Assembly (NCBI RefSeq): GCF_002159975.1 | Contig: NZ_NFJR01000007.1 | Location: 62,001 to 126,000, forward strand | Direction of reading: 5' to 3' | DNA length: 64,000 bases | Source: Barnesiella sp. An22 | GTDB lineage: Bacteria; Bacteroidota; Bacteroidia; Bacteroidales; Barnesiellaceae | Part shown: in pieces, positions 35,972 through 45,271 of the stretch | Numbering within the stretch: position 1 is the first letter of the stretch | Layout: each line of letters starts with the position of its first letter | The notes under the pieces: model-generated | Told to the model about the DNA's origin: nothing | Seen by the model: the letters and a program-made list of their open reading frames with translations, nothing else | Databases searched by the model: none | Made by a program: the position numbers and the translations under genes

Positions 35972-37312
35972 TCATATCTTTTTATCAATCCACTTACCCC
36001 ACTTCATGTAGGCGGCCGAAAACAGCAGAATGCCGATGGCATACACGTGCTCGGTGGTCCAGCATACGGCTACATCGACCCGCAGGTAAAAAATCATCAC
36101 CACCACATAGACGATATAGATGAGCAGCGTGACCAGTTCCAGCAGAAAGGCCATGCGGGTATTGCCCGTGCCCGAGACGGCCTGAAAACAGACATTGCCC
36201 GGAACAATAAACAGATAGGCCGAGCAGAGTACGAAAAGAGAGGGAACCGAGGCCGATATAAGGTCGGGCATATCGGTATAGATACGCAGGATAAGGGTGG
36301 GGAAAAAGACGAAAAACAGGATGAGCGGCAACTCAAAGAGATAGGCCATGCGTATGCACTGCCCCATCGTACCCCGCACATACCGGGCATCGCCCGCCCC
36401 TATCAGGTTGCTGATGAGCGTGCTGCAGGTCGAGGCAAAGGTGATGACTATCATAAAGGGCAGCGCCGACACGTTGCGGATGATGTTGGTAATCGCCAAC
36501 GACCGTTCGCCCAGATGCTCGACCGCAATGAAGAAGAGAAACCAGGTCGACATCGACACGAAATTCTGAATCATGGTCCATACCGAGGTATTCAGGATGT
36601 GACGCAACGAGTCGCCTCGACGCAGACTGAAACCATCCAAGCCATACTTGCGGACATCGACCCGCATGCGGGTATAGACGATAAAGAAGATGAGCGAAAC
36701 CAGCTCGGCCAGCGACGACCCGATGGCGGCACCCGCAATGCCCATAGCCGGGAATCCCAGCTTGCCGAACACGAGGATATAGTTGAAGACCACATTCGAC
36801 AGCACCATCACCACCGAGTTGAGAGTCAAGGTCTTGGTCTGTGTAGTCCCCACAAAGAAGGCTCGGAACATCACGGCCACAAAGGCAAAGAAGAAACCGT
36901 AGACCCTCCAGTGGATATAGCTCATGGCCGCCTCGTAGACGTGTGGCGACTTGATGAACGGGGCCAGCAGAATGGGCGAAACGAAATAGGAACAGACAAA
37001 CAGCACCAGCGCCACTCCCAGCAGAAAGAGGGTCCCCTTGTAAAAAATGGGTCCTATACGGGTGTAGTTGCCCTCGCCGTTGCGACGCCCCATGATAATC
37101 TGGGCCCCCAGACTAAAGCCGAAGGCTATCATAAAGAAGGTCATGTAGTAGACCCCGGCAATGGCCGACGCGCCCAGTTCCACCTCGCCTACCCGGCCCA
37201 TGAAAGCGGTATCGGTCATGCCGATGAGCTGCTCCATCACCAGGCTGATGAGGATAGGATAGGCAATGTGCCATATCTGTTTATAGCTGTATTTTACCGG
37301 ATTACTCGCCAT
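35972..37312 (-). CDS. MATE-family efflux transporter
   Basis: 446 residues from ATG 37312, starting MASNPVKYSYKQIWHIAYPI; a frame extension to 37369 lies inside the upstream gene. About 12 membrane segments, with the MATE N-half signature LISLVMEQLIGMTDTAFMGRVG and GVYYMTFFMIAFGFSLGAQIIMGRRNGEG. It should export cationic drugs or metabolites in exchange for Na+ or H+. It overlaps the DUF3109 gene by 11 bases, so the pair is co-translated. Confidence 0.9.
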   Translation of the reverse strand: MASNPVKYSYKQIWHIAYPILISLVMEQLIGMTDTAFMGRVGEVELGASAIAGVYYMTFFMIAFGFSLGAQIIMGRRNGEGNYTRIGPIFYKGTLFLLGVALVLFVCSYFVSPILLAPFIKSPHVYEAAMSYIHWRVYGFFFAFVAVMFRAFFVGTTQTKTLTLNSVVMVLSNVVFNYILVFGKLGFPAMGIAGAAIGSSLAELVSLIFFIVYTRMRVDVRKYGLDGFSLRRGDSLRHILNTSVWTMIQNFVSMSTWFLFFIAVEHLGERSLAITNIIRNVSALPFMIVITFASTCSTLISNLIGAGDARYVRGTMGQCIRMAYLFELPLILFFVFFPTLILRIYTDMPDLISASVPSLFVLCSAYLFIVPGNVCFQAVSGTGNTRMAFLLELVTLLIYIVYVVVMIFYLRVDVAVCWTTEHVYAIGILLFSAAYMKWGKWIDKKI

Positions 37313-37910
37313 ACTGCTGCAAATAGGCTTCGGCAGCCTCACACAGTTCATTATACCACGACTCGCCAAACCGACGAATCAGCGGCTCTTTCAGAAATTC
37401 ATATACCCGCACCTTCTCGCTGCGGCCCAGCACCTCGCCGGCCTTGCAGATTTTCCAACGGTGGTAATTCACGGCCGAGAAGTCGGGGTACTCCTTCAAC
37501 CGTATGGGATAGAGGTGGCACGAGATGGGTTTGTAGAAATCGATTTTCCCGGCCCGATAGGCCTTCTCGATGGCACACTGGCACATGCCGTTCTTGTCGT
37601 AACAGGTAAAGACACAATCCTTGCCGTTGACAATCGAGGTGACCAGGTCGCCCTCCTCATCGACATAGGCTACCCCCTGCTGCTCGATAACCCGCCGGGC
37701 CTCGGGCAGCAAATCGTCCCACACGACATCGAGAATCTCCTTGAGTTTACAACGCTCCTCCTCGGTGATGGGGGCACCGGCATCGCCTTCGACGCAACAA
37801 GCACCCAGACACTTCTCGAGGTTACAAATAAAAAATCGTTCTATGACGTCGAGGCTCACCAGAGCTTGGCCTACTTGTAGCATAATCTCCTCGGTTACGG
37901 TTGTTTTCAT
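37302..37910 (-). CDS. DUF3109-family cysteine-rich protein
   Basis: A 202-residue cytoplasmic protein of the DUF3109 family. Conserved cysteines occur as CNLEKCLGACC, then CVFTCYDKNGMCQCAIEKAY, then SCHLYPIR and KICKAG, suggesting a metal or iron-sulfur site like the YkgJ/CxxCxxCC family. No biochemical function is established. It lies 71 bases after gpmI, beyond the gpmI terminator, and overlaps the MATE gene. No good promoter box was seen, so read-through from gpmI is possible. Confidence 0.82.
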   Translation of the reverse strand: MKTTVTEEIMLQVGQALVSLDVIERFFICNLEKCLGACCVEGDAGAPITEEERCKLKEILDVVWDDLLPEARRVIEQQGVAYVDEEGDLVTSIVNGKDCVFTCYDKNGMCQCAIEKAYRAGKIDFYKPISCHLYPIRLKEYPDFSAVNYHRWKICKAGEVLGRSEKVRVYEFLKEPLIRRFGESWYNELCEAAEAYLQQYGE

Positions 37911-37925
37911 CGGTTAGTATAAGGC

Positions 37926-37959
37926 AGAAAAGCCGGGGTGCACAACTGGCACTCCGGCA
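37926..37959 (-). terminator. Terminator after gpmI
   Basis: On the minus strand, GCCGGAGTGC pairs with GCACCCCGGC (one A-C mismatch) around a 7-base loop and is followed by TTTTCT. It lies 22 bases past the gpmI stop. Confidence 0.75.
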
Positions 37960-37980
37960 TATTCCAAACATTGATTTCTA

Positions 37981-39495
37981 TTATTTCAACAGGTCGTGAC
38001 CCGTCATCTCGGCCGGCTGGGGCAAGCCCATGATGTGGCAAATCGAGGGAGCCACATCGGCCAGAATACCGTTCTCGACACGAGCCTCTTTGTTCTCGGT
38101 CACATAGACAAACGGCACGGGATTGAGCGAGTGTGCCGTGTTGGGCGTACCATCGGGGTTCTCGGCATTGTCGGCATTACCATGGTCGGCAATGATGATT
38201 ACCTCGTAGCCGTTGGCCTTGGCAGCCTCGACCGTATCGCGCACGCAAGCGTCGATAGCAACCACGGCTTTCTCGATAGCCGAGTAGATGCCCGTGTGGC
38301 CTACCATATCGCCGTTGGCGTAGTTCACAACGATAAAGTCGTATTTGTTTTCGTTGATGGCGGCTACCAGCTTATCCTTCACTTCGTAGGCGCTCATCTC
38401 GGGCTTCAGGTCGTAGGTAGCTACCTTGGGCGACGGAACCAGAATACGGTCCTCACCCTCGAACGGAGCCTCGCGACCACCGTTGAAGAAGAAGGTTACG
38501 TGGGCATACTTCTCGGTCTCGGCAATGTGCAGCTGGCTCTTGTGCTGTTTCGACAGATATTCGCCCAGCGTGTTGTGCACGTTTTCCTTGTCGAAGAGGA
38601 TGTGCACGCCCTTGAACGAAGCATCGTAGGGAGTCATGCAGTAGTATTGCAAACCGGGAATGGTGTGCATGCCGGCCTCGGGCATGTCTTGCTGCGTGAG
38701 CACGATGGTGAGCTCTTTGGCACGGTCGTTACGATAGTTGAAGAAGATAACCACATCGCCCTCTTTGATGCGACCGTCGCAGGTCGAGTTGACGATAGGT
38801 TTGATAAATTCGTCGGTTACATCGGCATCGTACGACTCCTGCATGGCCTGTACCATGTTGTCCGACTTGCGGCCGATACCGTTTACCAACAGGTCATAAG
38901 CCTCTTTGATACGCTCCCAGCGTTTGTCACGGTCCATGGCGTAGTAGCGGCCCACGATCGAAGCCACCTTACCGGCCGACGTGGCGCAGTGAGCCTCCAG
39001 TTCCTGGATGAAGCCCTTGCCGCTGTGGGGGTCGGTATCACGACCGTCCATGAAGCAGTGGATGAAGGTATTCTCCAAGCCATACTCTTTGGCGATGTCG
39101 CACAGTTTGAACAAGTGGTCGAGCGAACTGTGTACGCCACCGTTCGAAGTCAAGCCCATGAAGTGCATGTTCTTGCCGTTGTCGCGAGCATACGAGAAGG
39201 CCGAGATAATCTCTTTGTTCTGCAGGATAGAGTTGTCGGCACAAGCCTTGTTAATCTTTACCAGGTCTTGGTAAACGATGCGGCCGGCACCGATATTGAG
39301 GTGACCTACCTCCGAGTTACCCATCTGACCGTCGGGCAAACCCACATTTTCGCCACTGGCCTGCAGTTGCGAGTGAGGATAGGTTTTCAACAGATAGTCC
39401 CAATAAGGAGTGGGGGTATTGTAGATTACATCTGCGTGTGAATGATTGCCGATGCCCCAACCATCGAGAATCATCAAAAGTGCTTTTTTGCTCAT
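37981..39495 (-). CDS. gpmI: 2,3-bisphosphoglycerate-independent phosphoglycerate mutase
   Basis: A glycolytic enzyme interconverting 3- and 2-phosphoglycerate with two Mn2+ ions. 504 residues. It begins [14 protein letters not shown] (metal Asp), has [17 protein letters not shown] with the phosphorylated Ser, [35 protein letters not shown] and [23 protein letters not shown]. Motifs and length are normal. The promoter lies 200 bases upstream, leaving an unusually long, GC-rich leader. Confidence 0.98.
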   Translation of the reverse strand: MSKKALLMILDGWGIGNHSHADVIYNTPTPYWDYLLKTYPHSQLQASGENVGLPDGQMGNSEVGHLNIGAGRIVYQDLVKINKACADNSILQNKEIISAFSYARDNGKNMHFMGLTSNGGVHSSLDHLFKLCDIAKEYGLENTFIHCFMDGRDTDPHSGKGFIQELEAHCATSAGKVASIVGRYYAMDRDKRWERIKEAYDLLVNGIGRKSDNMVQAMQESYDADVTDEFIKPIVNSTCDGRIKEGDVVIFFNYRNDRAKELTIVLTQQDMPEAGMHTIPGLQYYCMTPYDASFKGVHILFDKENVHNTLGEYLSKQHKSQLHIAETEKYAHVTFFFNGGREAPFEGEDRILVPSPKVATYDLKPEMSAYEVKDKLVAAINENKYDFIVVNYANGDMVGHTGIYSAIEKAVVAIDACVRDTVEAAKANGYEVIIIADHGNADNAENPDGTPNTAHSLNPVPFVYVTENKEARVENGILADVAPSICHIMGLPQPAEMTGHDLLK

Positions 39496-39694
39496 CTCTT
39501 CTATTATTTAGAGTTATTTATCTTCTATTCTCTCATCGGCAAAAACAGTGCCGAAACAGCTCCGGCAGGCTCACACCCGCCGCTCGGCCCGAGGCTGTCG
39601 ACCCGGGGCTGTCAAATTGTCCTGCACCTCACCGGCTTACACCGCCACAGCCTCACCGGCCATGCTGCCAACCCGGCCCCTTGCATAGACGGTG

Positions 39695-39725
39695 CAAAGA
39701 TAGTGCAAACCGCGGGCATCGCAAA
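39695..39725 (-). promoter_or_regulatory. Bacteroidota-type promoter for gpmI
   Basis: Minus-strand TTTG (39725-39722), 19 bases, TATCTTTG (39702-39695). Both boxes are exact. Confidence 0.8.
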
Positions 39726-39842
39726 ATTTATTTCAATTCGTTAAGGGACAGAGCCTGTTTTCTGCGCTTTGCCCGAAGCTACATCGCACACCCTGCCTGA
39801 AACTCACCATCCTTGAGCAGGCTCAGCCTCGAGACAATCGCA

Positions 39843-39882
39843 CAAAAAGCAGGGGCCCTGCACACCATCGGCAGAGCCCCCG
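39843..39882 (-). terminator. Terminator after the leucine-rich-repeat gene
   Basis: On the minus strand, GGGGGCTCTGC pairs fully with GCAGGGCCCCT (two G-U pairs) and is followed by GCTTTTTG. It lies 44 bases beyond the stop codon. Confidence 0.8.
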
Positions 39883-39925
39883 TATCGGATTGAAACGGAT
39901 TGACCCAAGTCACTACCGTTTCACA

Positions 39926-42796
39926 TTATCGGCACAATACCTTTACTCGATTCGTACCACAACAAACAATGTAGACACCTCTATCGAGCGGTAATCTGTT
40001 ATCGCCAGCCACGCCGCTCATCTGGGCAACCAACCGGCCTTGAAGGTCATACACGACTACGGGCATGGCACGATCCAAGCAAATAGTAAGTCCATTGCCA
40101 TCCTCCGTAATTATCCTGAAGCCGTTTTCAGCCTGTTCTATTCCCGAGAAATCCATACCCTCCATGGTAAACGACTCCTTCCACAATCCTCCATTGTTCC
40201 AATAGTCGTAATAATTTTCTTGCGGCACATACAACATACAACTCTTAGGCACATTGGTAAAAGGTGCATATGTGGCATATAGTTCATATCCAAAGCGGCC
40301 ATAGCGATAATCTTCATATACCTCTGTTTCGGGAGGTACAGGGGCTTGCAAATAAACCTTCTTGAGGTTCACACAATCTTCCAAGAACGAATATCCCACC
40401 TTCTTCACACTACTCAAGAGATAAACCACTTCAAGATTATCACAGCCCGACAAAAGACCTCGCGGTACATTTTCATTCACACTTGGCACCGTAAAGAGCT
40501 TCAAGCCCGCTCCTGCAAATACATAATCGCCCAGTTCCACTGAATCGGATAGAGTAATATACTGCAGCGACGAACAGGAAACAAAAGCCGAATCATCTAT
40601 CCGTTTAAGACCCTTGGGTAAAGAAACTTGAGACAAATGCGTACATCCCGAGAATGTACTGCTCCGAATGGTATCAATCGACGCCGGAATCACTATACTG
40701 CTCAAAGCACTACCGCCAAAAGCCGCTTTTCCTATCTCCGAAACCGTTTCGGGAAGAACGATAGCGGTCAACCGGCTGCAATCCAAAAAGCAGGAATCGC
40801 CTATCGACTCCAACCTTTCCGGGAGCTCTATGGACTCTATGCCAACACCTCTAAAAGCCCCGGCCGACAGTCGGGTCGTAACCGGCGACAGAGTCACATG
40901 CCGCAACGAAAGGCAACCATCGAAAAATGCCCGACTCACTTCGGTCATCTCTTCAGGGAATTGAAAGTCGGTCAACTCGGCACAATTGCGTATACACCCC
41001 TCACCCAGATTCTGCACAGCAGCAGGAAGTGACAAAGAAGCAAAGCTACACGAAGTGAATGCATAGTCACCAACAGAAACCGTTTGCGGCGAGAGTCTTA
41101 CCTGCGACAAATTACTACACCCGGCAAAGCACCCCTCGGGAATTTGAGTCACCCCGCTCGGCACATTTATCGACGCCAATCGGGTACAAGCAAATACCGA
41201 ATCGCCCATTTGCGTTAACGACTGGGGCAAAGAGACCTGTTCCAAATAGGCGCAGTCGAAAAAGAGTTTGCGGGGAAGGCTTTGCAACGAAGAGGCCGAC
41301 ATATCGACCGACTTGAGCTGCTTACATCCGCCAAAAGCACCCTCACCGACCGACTCGATTGCAGCCGAAATAACCAATTGATTATCGACCGGTTCTATAT
41401 TACCCAGTTTCACTTTTTTCAGCCTCCAGCAATTATAAAAGCTACCCGCACCCACACGCGTCACCTTGGGAAGTGACACCTCGGTCAACGCCAGGCAATA
41501 ATTAAATACTTCGTTGCCTATCGCCGTCACCTGCGGGAAAGACAATACGGAACAAAGTTGCGAGCACGAACTGAATGCTCTATCACCAATATAGTCAATA
41601 TGATTATCAGCTGGAATATCCAACCATTTCAATACCGATGCGGCAAACGCACGACTACCTATCTTCGTAATACTCTCCGGCAAATAGATTTCACTGATCT
41701 GAGACCCGTAAAAAGCAGACGCTGGAATAGAATCGCCCTCCATACGGCACCCTCGTAAATCGAGGACATGAAGAGAAGCCGTATTCGACAAATTGTTCAA
41801 AACCGTAAGATCATCCTTGTTCAATGTCCCGGTTATCCGAAAGCCTTTTGCTTGAATCAGGCTCTCGGAGGTCAACTTCGAAGACAACGTTCCCGGTGTT
41901 TCCACATGAAGGTCGGTATATTCAATGTCCCATCGCAACGTATCTCCAGAGCTCAAATTATCGATTTCTACCACACGTTCAAATCGCCAAGCCTCCGAGT
42001 ATTTCTCCCGGCATCCTATCGGCACATATAAACGGCAAGCAACCCTCGTAGCATTATCAAAGCACGACACCCAGTTTCCTTCGGTTCCCAACGTAGGAAC
42101 GACATTCGACATCATGGAAATCTCGTCCAGCGACTCACATCCGGAAAACGATTTCTCCCCTATTTTTGTCAAGCGATCGGGCAATTGCACGCGACGGAGC
42201 GACGCACAATTCGTAAAAGAGTTTTCCCCGATTTCCGTTACCTGCTCAGGGAACTGCAAACTACAAAGCGAAGGACAATCCACGAAAGAATATGCACCTA
42301 TTACCGTCACATTATCCGATATCTCCAACGTTTCAATCGCACAATTCTTGAAAGAGTCATAAGTCGTCTTGGCCGCAATTTTCCCTATTTCTTTTAGCTG
42401 AGGACACGACACAAAACTGGAATATATCTCGGCCGTCACCCAATCCAGATTTATTTTCTGAATGGCCGACTCTTTAAATGAATTGACTATTGAATAACAA
42501 GTTTCCGGCAAACGAATCTCCTTCAACGAACTGTTTTTACAAAAACAACCATTGATTATGCCAACTTTCGCATCTTCAATATCCAAATACTGAACAACAT
42601 TCGCTTGCCCCACATAATACAAATCGAGATGATTGATATTCCCGACCAGCTTCAAGTGGGTTATCGTCTTGAGCTCTTCCTCAGAAAGGATTTTATCAAG
42701 ACCTCCCGCCTCATAGCATGTAACCGTCTTATACTCTTCGGCAAAGACAGGGAACACACTCAACCACAAAAGCAACAGTGTCACTACCTTTTTCAT
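39926..42796 (-). CDS. BspA-like leucine-rich-repeat surface protein with T9SS sorting domain
   Basis: 956 residues from ATG 42796, chosen for the strong GGAGGAA upstream and the signal peptide MKKVVTLLLLWLSVFPVFAEE; ATG-free frame extends to 42856. Many copies of the 23-residue TpLRR/BspA repeat run through the protein, e.g. VTVIGAYSFVDCPSLCSLQF, VTEIGENSFTNCASLRRVQL and LTKIGEKSFSGCESLDEISM. The C-terminus ends RGVYIVCCGTNRVKVLCR, a T9SS type A sorting tail. Such proteins act in adhesion to host or other cells. Monocistronic. Confidence 0.9.
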   Translation of the reverse strand: MKKVVTLLLLWLSVFPVFAEEYKTVTCYEAGGLDKILSEEELKTITHLKLVGNINHLDLYYVGQANVVQYLDIEDAKVGIINGCFCKNSSLKEIRLPETCYSIVNSFKESAIQKINLDWVTAEIYSSFVSCPQLKEIGKIAAKTTYDSFKNCAIETLEISDNVTVIGAYSFVDCPSLCSLQFPEQVTEIGENSFTNCASLRRVQLPDRLTKIGEKSFSGCESLDEISMMSNVVPTLGTEGNWVSCFDNATRVACRLYVPIGCREKYSEAWRFERVVEIDNLSSGDTLRWDIEYTDLHVETPGTLSSKLTSESLIQAKGFRITGTLNKDDLTVLNNLSNTASLHVLDLRGCRMEGDSIPASAFYGSQISEIYLPESITKIGSRAFAASVLKWLDIPADNHIDYIGDRAFSSCSQLCSVLSFPQVTAIGNEVFNYCLALTEVSLPKVTRVGAGSFYNCWRLKKVKLGNIEPVDNQLVISAAIESVGEGAFGGCKQLKSVDMSASSLQSLPRKLFFDCAYLEQVSLPQSLTQMGDSVFACTRLASINVPSGVTQIPEGCFAGCSNLSQVRLSPQTVSVGDYAFTSCSFASLSLPAAVQNLGEGCIRNCAELTDFQFPEEMTEVSRAFFDGCLSLRHVTLSPVTTRLSAGAFRGVGIESIELPERLESIGDSCFLDCSRLTAIVLPETVSEIGKAAFGGSALSSIVIPASIDTIRSSTFSGCTHLSQVSLPKGLKRIDDSAFVSCSSLQYITLSDSVELGDYVFAGAGLKLFTVPSVNENVPRGLLSGCDNLEVVYLLSSVKKVGYSFLEDCVNLKKVYLQAPVPPETEVYEDYRYGRFGYELYATYAPFTNVPKSCMLYVPQENYYDYWNNGGLWKESFTMEGMDFSGIEQAENGFRIITEDGNGLTICLDRAMPVVVYDLQGRLVAQMSGVAGDNRLPLDRGVYIVCCGTNRVKVLCR

Positions 42797-42827
42797 AGCT
42801 ATTCCTCCAGTTAATGAATCTATATAC

Positions 42828-42835
42828 AAAGATAA
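42828..42835 (-). promoter_or_regulatory. -7 element for the BspA-like gene
   Basis: TATCTTTG on the minus strand, about 35 bases before the start codon, with a TTGT 18 bases further upstream. Coordinates are good to a base or two. Confidence 0.5.
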
Positions 42836-42933
42836 TCGTTTTTCTTTAATTAACAACTCTACAAGCCCCTATTTATGGGGATTTCGTAATATTATCATTA
42901 TGCCATCCTCCCCACCTCGTAACTTTAAAACAT

Positions 42934-42965
42934 AAAAACCGCACCGATTGCTCGATGCGGTTTTT
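42934..42965. terminator. Terminator after rplS
   Basis: AAAAACCGCACCGA (42934-42947) pairs with TCGATGCGGTTTTT (42952-42965) with one A-C mismatch; T runs occur on both strands. It lies 20 bases past the rplS stop. Confidence 0.8.
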
Positions 42966-42984
42966 ATATGCCTCCAAAAAGAGA

Positions 42985-43332
42985 TTAAACTCTCTTCTCT
43001 TTGATACGGGCTTTTTTACCGGTGAGTGCACGCAGATAATACAATTTGGCGCGACGCACTTTACCACGACGGTTGATTACGATCTCTTCGATGAACGGCG
43101 ACTCGATGGGGAAGATTCTCTCTACTCCCACGTTGCCCGACATCTTACGAACCGTGAAACGCTTTTTGTTACCGTGACCCGAGATGCGGATAACGTCGCC
43201 GCGGAATTGCTGGATACGCTCCTTGTTTCCCTCTTTGATACGGTACGATACGGTAATCGTGTCACCACTGCGAAAATCGGGGTGCTCTTTACCGCATGCG
43301 AATGCTTCTTCTGCAATCTTAACTAAATCCAT
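42985..43332 (-). CDS. rplS: 50S ribosomal protein L19
   Basis: A 115-residue L19, at the 30S-50S interface. Conserved features: [45 protein letters not shown] and the C-terminal basic segment [23 protein letters not shown]. Single-gene unit; no trmD or rimM nearby, unlike the E. coli operon. Confidence 0.98.
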   Translation of the reverse strand: MDLVKIAEEAFACGKEHPDFRSGDTITVSYRIKEGNKERIQQFRGDVIRISGHGNKKRFTVRKMSGNVGVERIFPIESPFIEEIVINRRGKVRRAKLYYLRALTGKKARIKEKRV

Positions 43333-43600
43333 TTTTAATAGCTATTTAAAATGTTCATACTGAAACGTAATATAACAGGCCACTTTTCCTGCCAGAGATT
43401 ACGAAAAGCGGTGCAAAGTAACAACTTTTTCGGCACATAGCCAAGAGATACCCGCTTTTTTTACTCGACAACAGGCTTCTGCTGAAGATAAAAACAATCG
43501 AGACCGATAAATTTCATACTCCCCGTTTGATATATCCTCTCTAAATTTGTAATTTCGTCCAATCGAAACAACAAATTATTCAAGAATATACACGCAATTT

Positions 43601-44479
43601 ATGGTAAAGAAAATTATTGGAATCGCGGCTATTTGCCTCTCGATGGCCTTCTGTGCCGAGGCTCAGCAAGGGCGTATCGTCATTCTCCACACCAACGATA
43701 CCCACAGCCAGATAGAACCTTTTGCCCCTTCGCACAAGACGTATGGCGACTTGGGCGGCGTGGTGCGCCGCATGGCGGTCATCGACAGCATACGCAACGC
43801 CGAGCCCAACGTGCTGCTGGTCGATGCGGGCGACGCCATTCAGGGTACTCCCTACTTCAATTTGTTCAAAGGCGATGCCGAGTTTGAGGCGATGAATGCC
43901 ATGGGCTACGACGTGCGCACGCTGGGCAACCACGAGTTCGACGCCGGCATGGAGAAGTTGGCCCAACTGATCAAGGGCTCGACGGCCGATTTCATCTCGA
44001 CCAACTACGACCTGTCGACTACCCCGCTGTCCGGTCTGGTGAAGCCTTGGGTCATCCGCGAAATCGGCGGCTACAAGGTGGGATTCCTGGCGCTGAACGT
44101 CAACCCCGAGAACCTCATCCCGGCCGAGTCGTGCCAAGGGGTGGTATTCCACGACCCCATCGAAGCGGCCAACCGCACGGCCCGATTGCTCCGTGAGAAG
44201 GGGGCCGACCTCGTGGTGGTGCTCTCGCACCTGGGATATACGGCTCAAGAGAAGAGCGACACGACCGACCCGCAGGTGGCTGCGGCCAGCACCGACATCG
44301 ACATCATCATCGGCGGCCACTCGCATACCGAGATTAACCCCGAGAAAATCGACGCCACCCCCGACTCCACACTGCGCTACCGTGTGAAGAACAGCCAAGG
44401 GCGCGACGTGGTCATTGCCCAAACCGGCATGAGCGGAGCCTACCTGGGCTGCATTACCATAGATTCCAAAAACAAATAA
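43601..44479 (+). CDS. 5'-nucleotidase family metallophosphatase domain protein
   Basis: A 292-residue secreted protein equivalent to the N-terminal metallophosphatase half of UshA. Signal peptide MVKKIIGIAAICLSMAFCAEA. The dimetal site shows HTNDTHSQIEP, DAGDAIQGTPYF, LGNHEFDAGM, LSHLG and GGHSHTEI. It ends where UshA would continue into its substrate-specificity domain, which the next gene encodes separately after 15 bases. The two products probably assemble into one periplasmic nucleotidase. A TAAATTTG box lies at 43543-43550 upstream. Confidence 0.88.
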   Translation: MVKKIIGIAAICLSMAFCAEAQQGRIVILHTNDTHSQIEPFAPSHKTYGDLGGVVRRMAVIDSIRNAEPNVLLVDAGDAIQGTPYFNLFKGDAEFEAMNAMGYDVRTLGNHEFDAGMEKLAQLIKGSTADFISTNYDLSTTPLSGLVKPWVIREIGGYKVGFLALNVNPENLIPAESCQGVVFHDPIEAANRTARLLREKGADLVVVLSHLGYTAQEKSDTTDPQVAAASTDIDIIIGGHSHTEINPEKIDATPDSTLRYRVKNSQGRDVVIAQTGMSGAYLGCITIDSKNK

Positions 44480-44494
44480 TCAAGCTGCACACTC

Positions 44495-45265
44495 ATGAAA
44501 ACGACTTACAAACATACCTGCTGCATACTCGCGGCCGCCTTGTGGCTTCTCTCGGCCTGCACGGCTTCGCGACCCGAATTTGACATCACCTCTCGACTGA
44601 TTCCCGTCGATGCCCACTGGAACCAGACTCCCGAGCCCCAAATGGAGGCTATCGTGAGCAAATACAAAACGAGCGTCGACAGCGTGATGCGCATCGTCAT
44701 AGGCACCTCGAGCCAATACATGGAGCCCAAACGGCCCGGCTCGCTGCTGACCAACCTCTCGGCCGACATCATCAAGAGCGAGGCTCCGTCGGTATTCGGG
44801 CAACCGGTCGACCTGGCCATCACCAACATCGGCGGCATCCGCAACCCGTTGATGCAGGGCGAAATCACCCTCGGCGAAATCTACTCGATATTCCCCTTCG
44901 ACAACACGCTGTGCCTCATTAAACTGAAGGGGAGCGACCTGCGCGACCTCTTCGACATCATCGCCTCGCGAGGCGGCGAGGCCGTAAGCCACGAGGTGCG
45001 CATGACCATAGCCGACGACAAAGCCGCCAACCTCACCATCGACGGCGCCCCCCTCGACGACAACCGCATCTACTCGATAGCCACCATCGACTACGTAGCC
45101 AACGGCGGCGACCACATGACCCCGTGTCTGAAGGCTACCGAGCGGAAAAACAGCGCCGCCTTCCTGCGCGACGTGGTCATCAACTACATCGAAAAAGCGA
45201 CTCAGGCCAAACGCGCCATTTCGGCGCTGGACGAAGCGCGCATCACCCCGGCTAAACCTCAATAA
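44495..45265 (+). CDS. 5'-nucleotidase C-terminal domain lipoprotein
   Basis: A 256-residue protein equivalent to the C-terminal, substrate-binding half of UshA. The N-terminus has a lipobox (LLSAC, lipidated Cys near residue 22). Domain signatures: LLTNLSADIIK, AITNIGGIRNPLMQGEITLGEIYSIFPFDNTL and YVANGGDHMT. It lacks the metallophosphatase domain and so depends on the preceding gene for catalysis. It lies between that gene and the GH3 fusion, with gaps of 15 and 6 bases, in one operon. Confidence 0.87.
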   Translation: MKTTYKHTCCILAAALWLLSACTASRPEFDITSRLIPVDAHWNQTPEPQMEAIVSKYKTSVDSVMRIVIGTSSQYMEPKRPGSLLTNLSADIIKSEAPSVFGQPVDLAITNIGGIRNPLMQGEITLGEIYSIFPFDNTLCLIKLKGSDLRDLFDIIASRGGEAVSHEVRMTIADDKAANLTIDGAPLDDNRIYSIATIDYVANGGDHMTPCLKATERKNSAAFLRDVVINYIEKATQAKRAISALDEARITPAKPQ

Positions 45266-45271
45266 CGCGAT

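Larger units (their letters stand above)
39496..39925. other. Intergenic interval with gpmI leader and upstream-gene terminator
   Basis: 430 bases without a gene. From right to left: the terminator of the leucine-rich protein gene (39843-39882), the gpmI promoter (39695-39725), and a roughly 190-base GC-rich gpmI leader. I recognised no riboswitch class in the leader. Confidence 0.6.

Noticed and set aside
39496-39690. gpmI leader as a known riboswitch
   Set aside because: No recognisable conserved core of a known riboswitch class; kept only as a low-interest observation.
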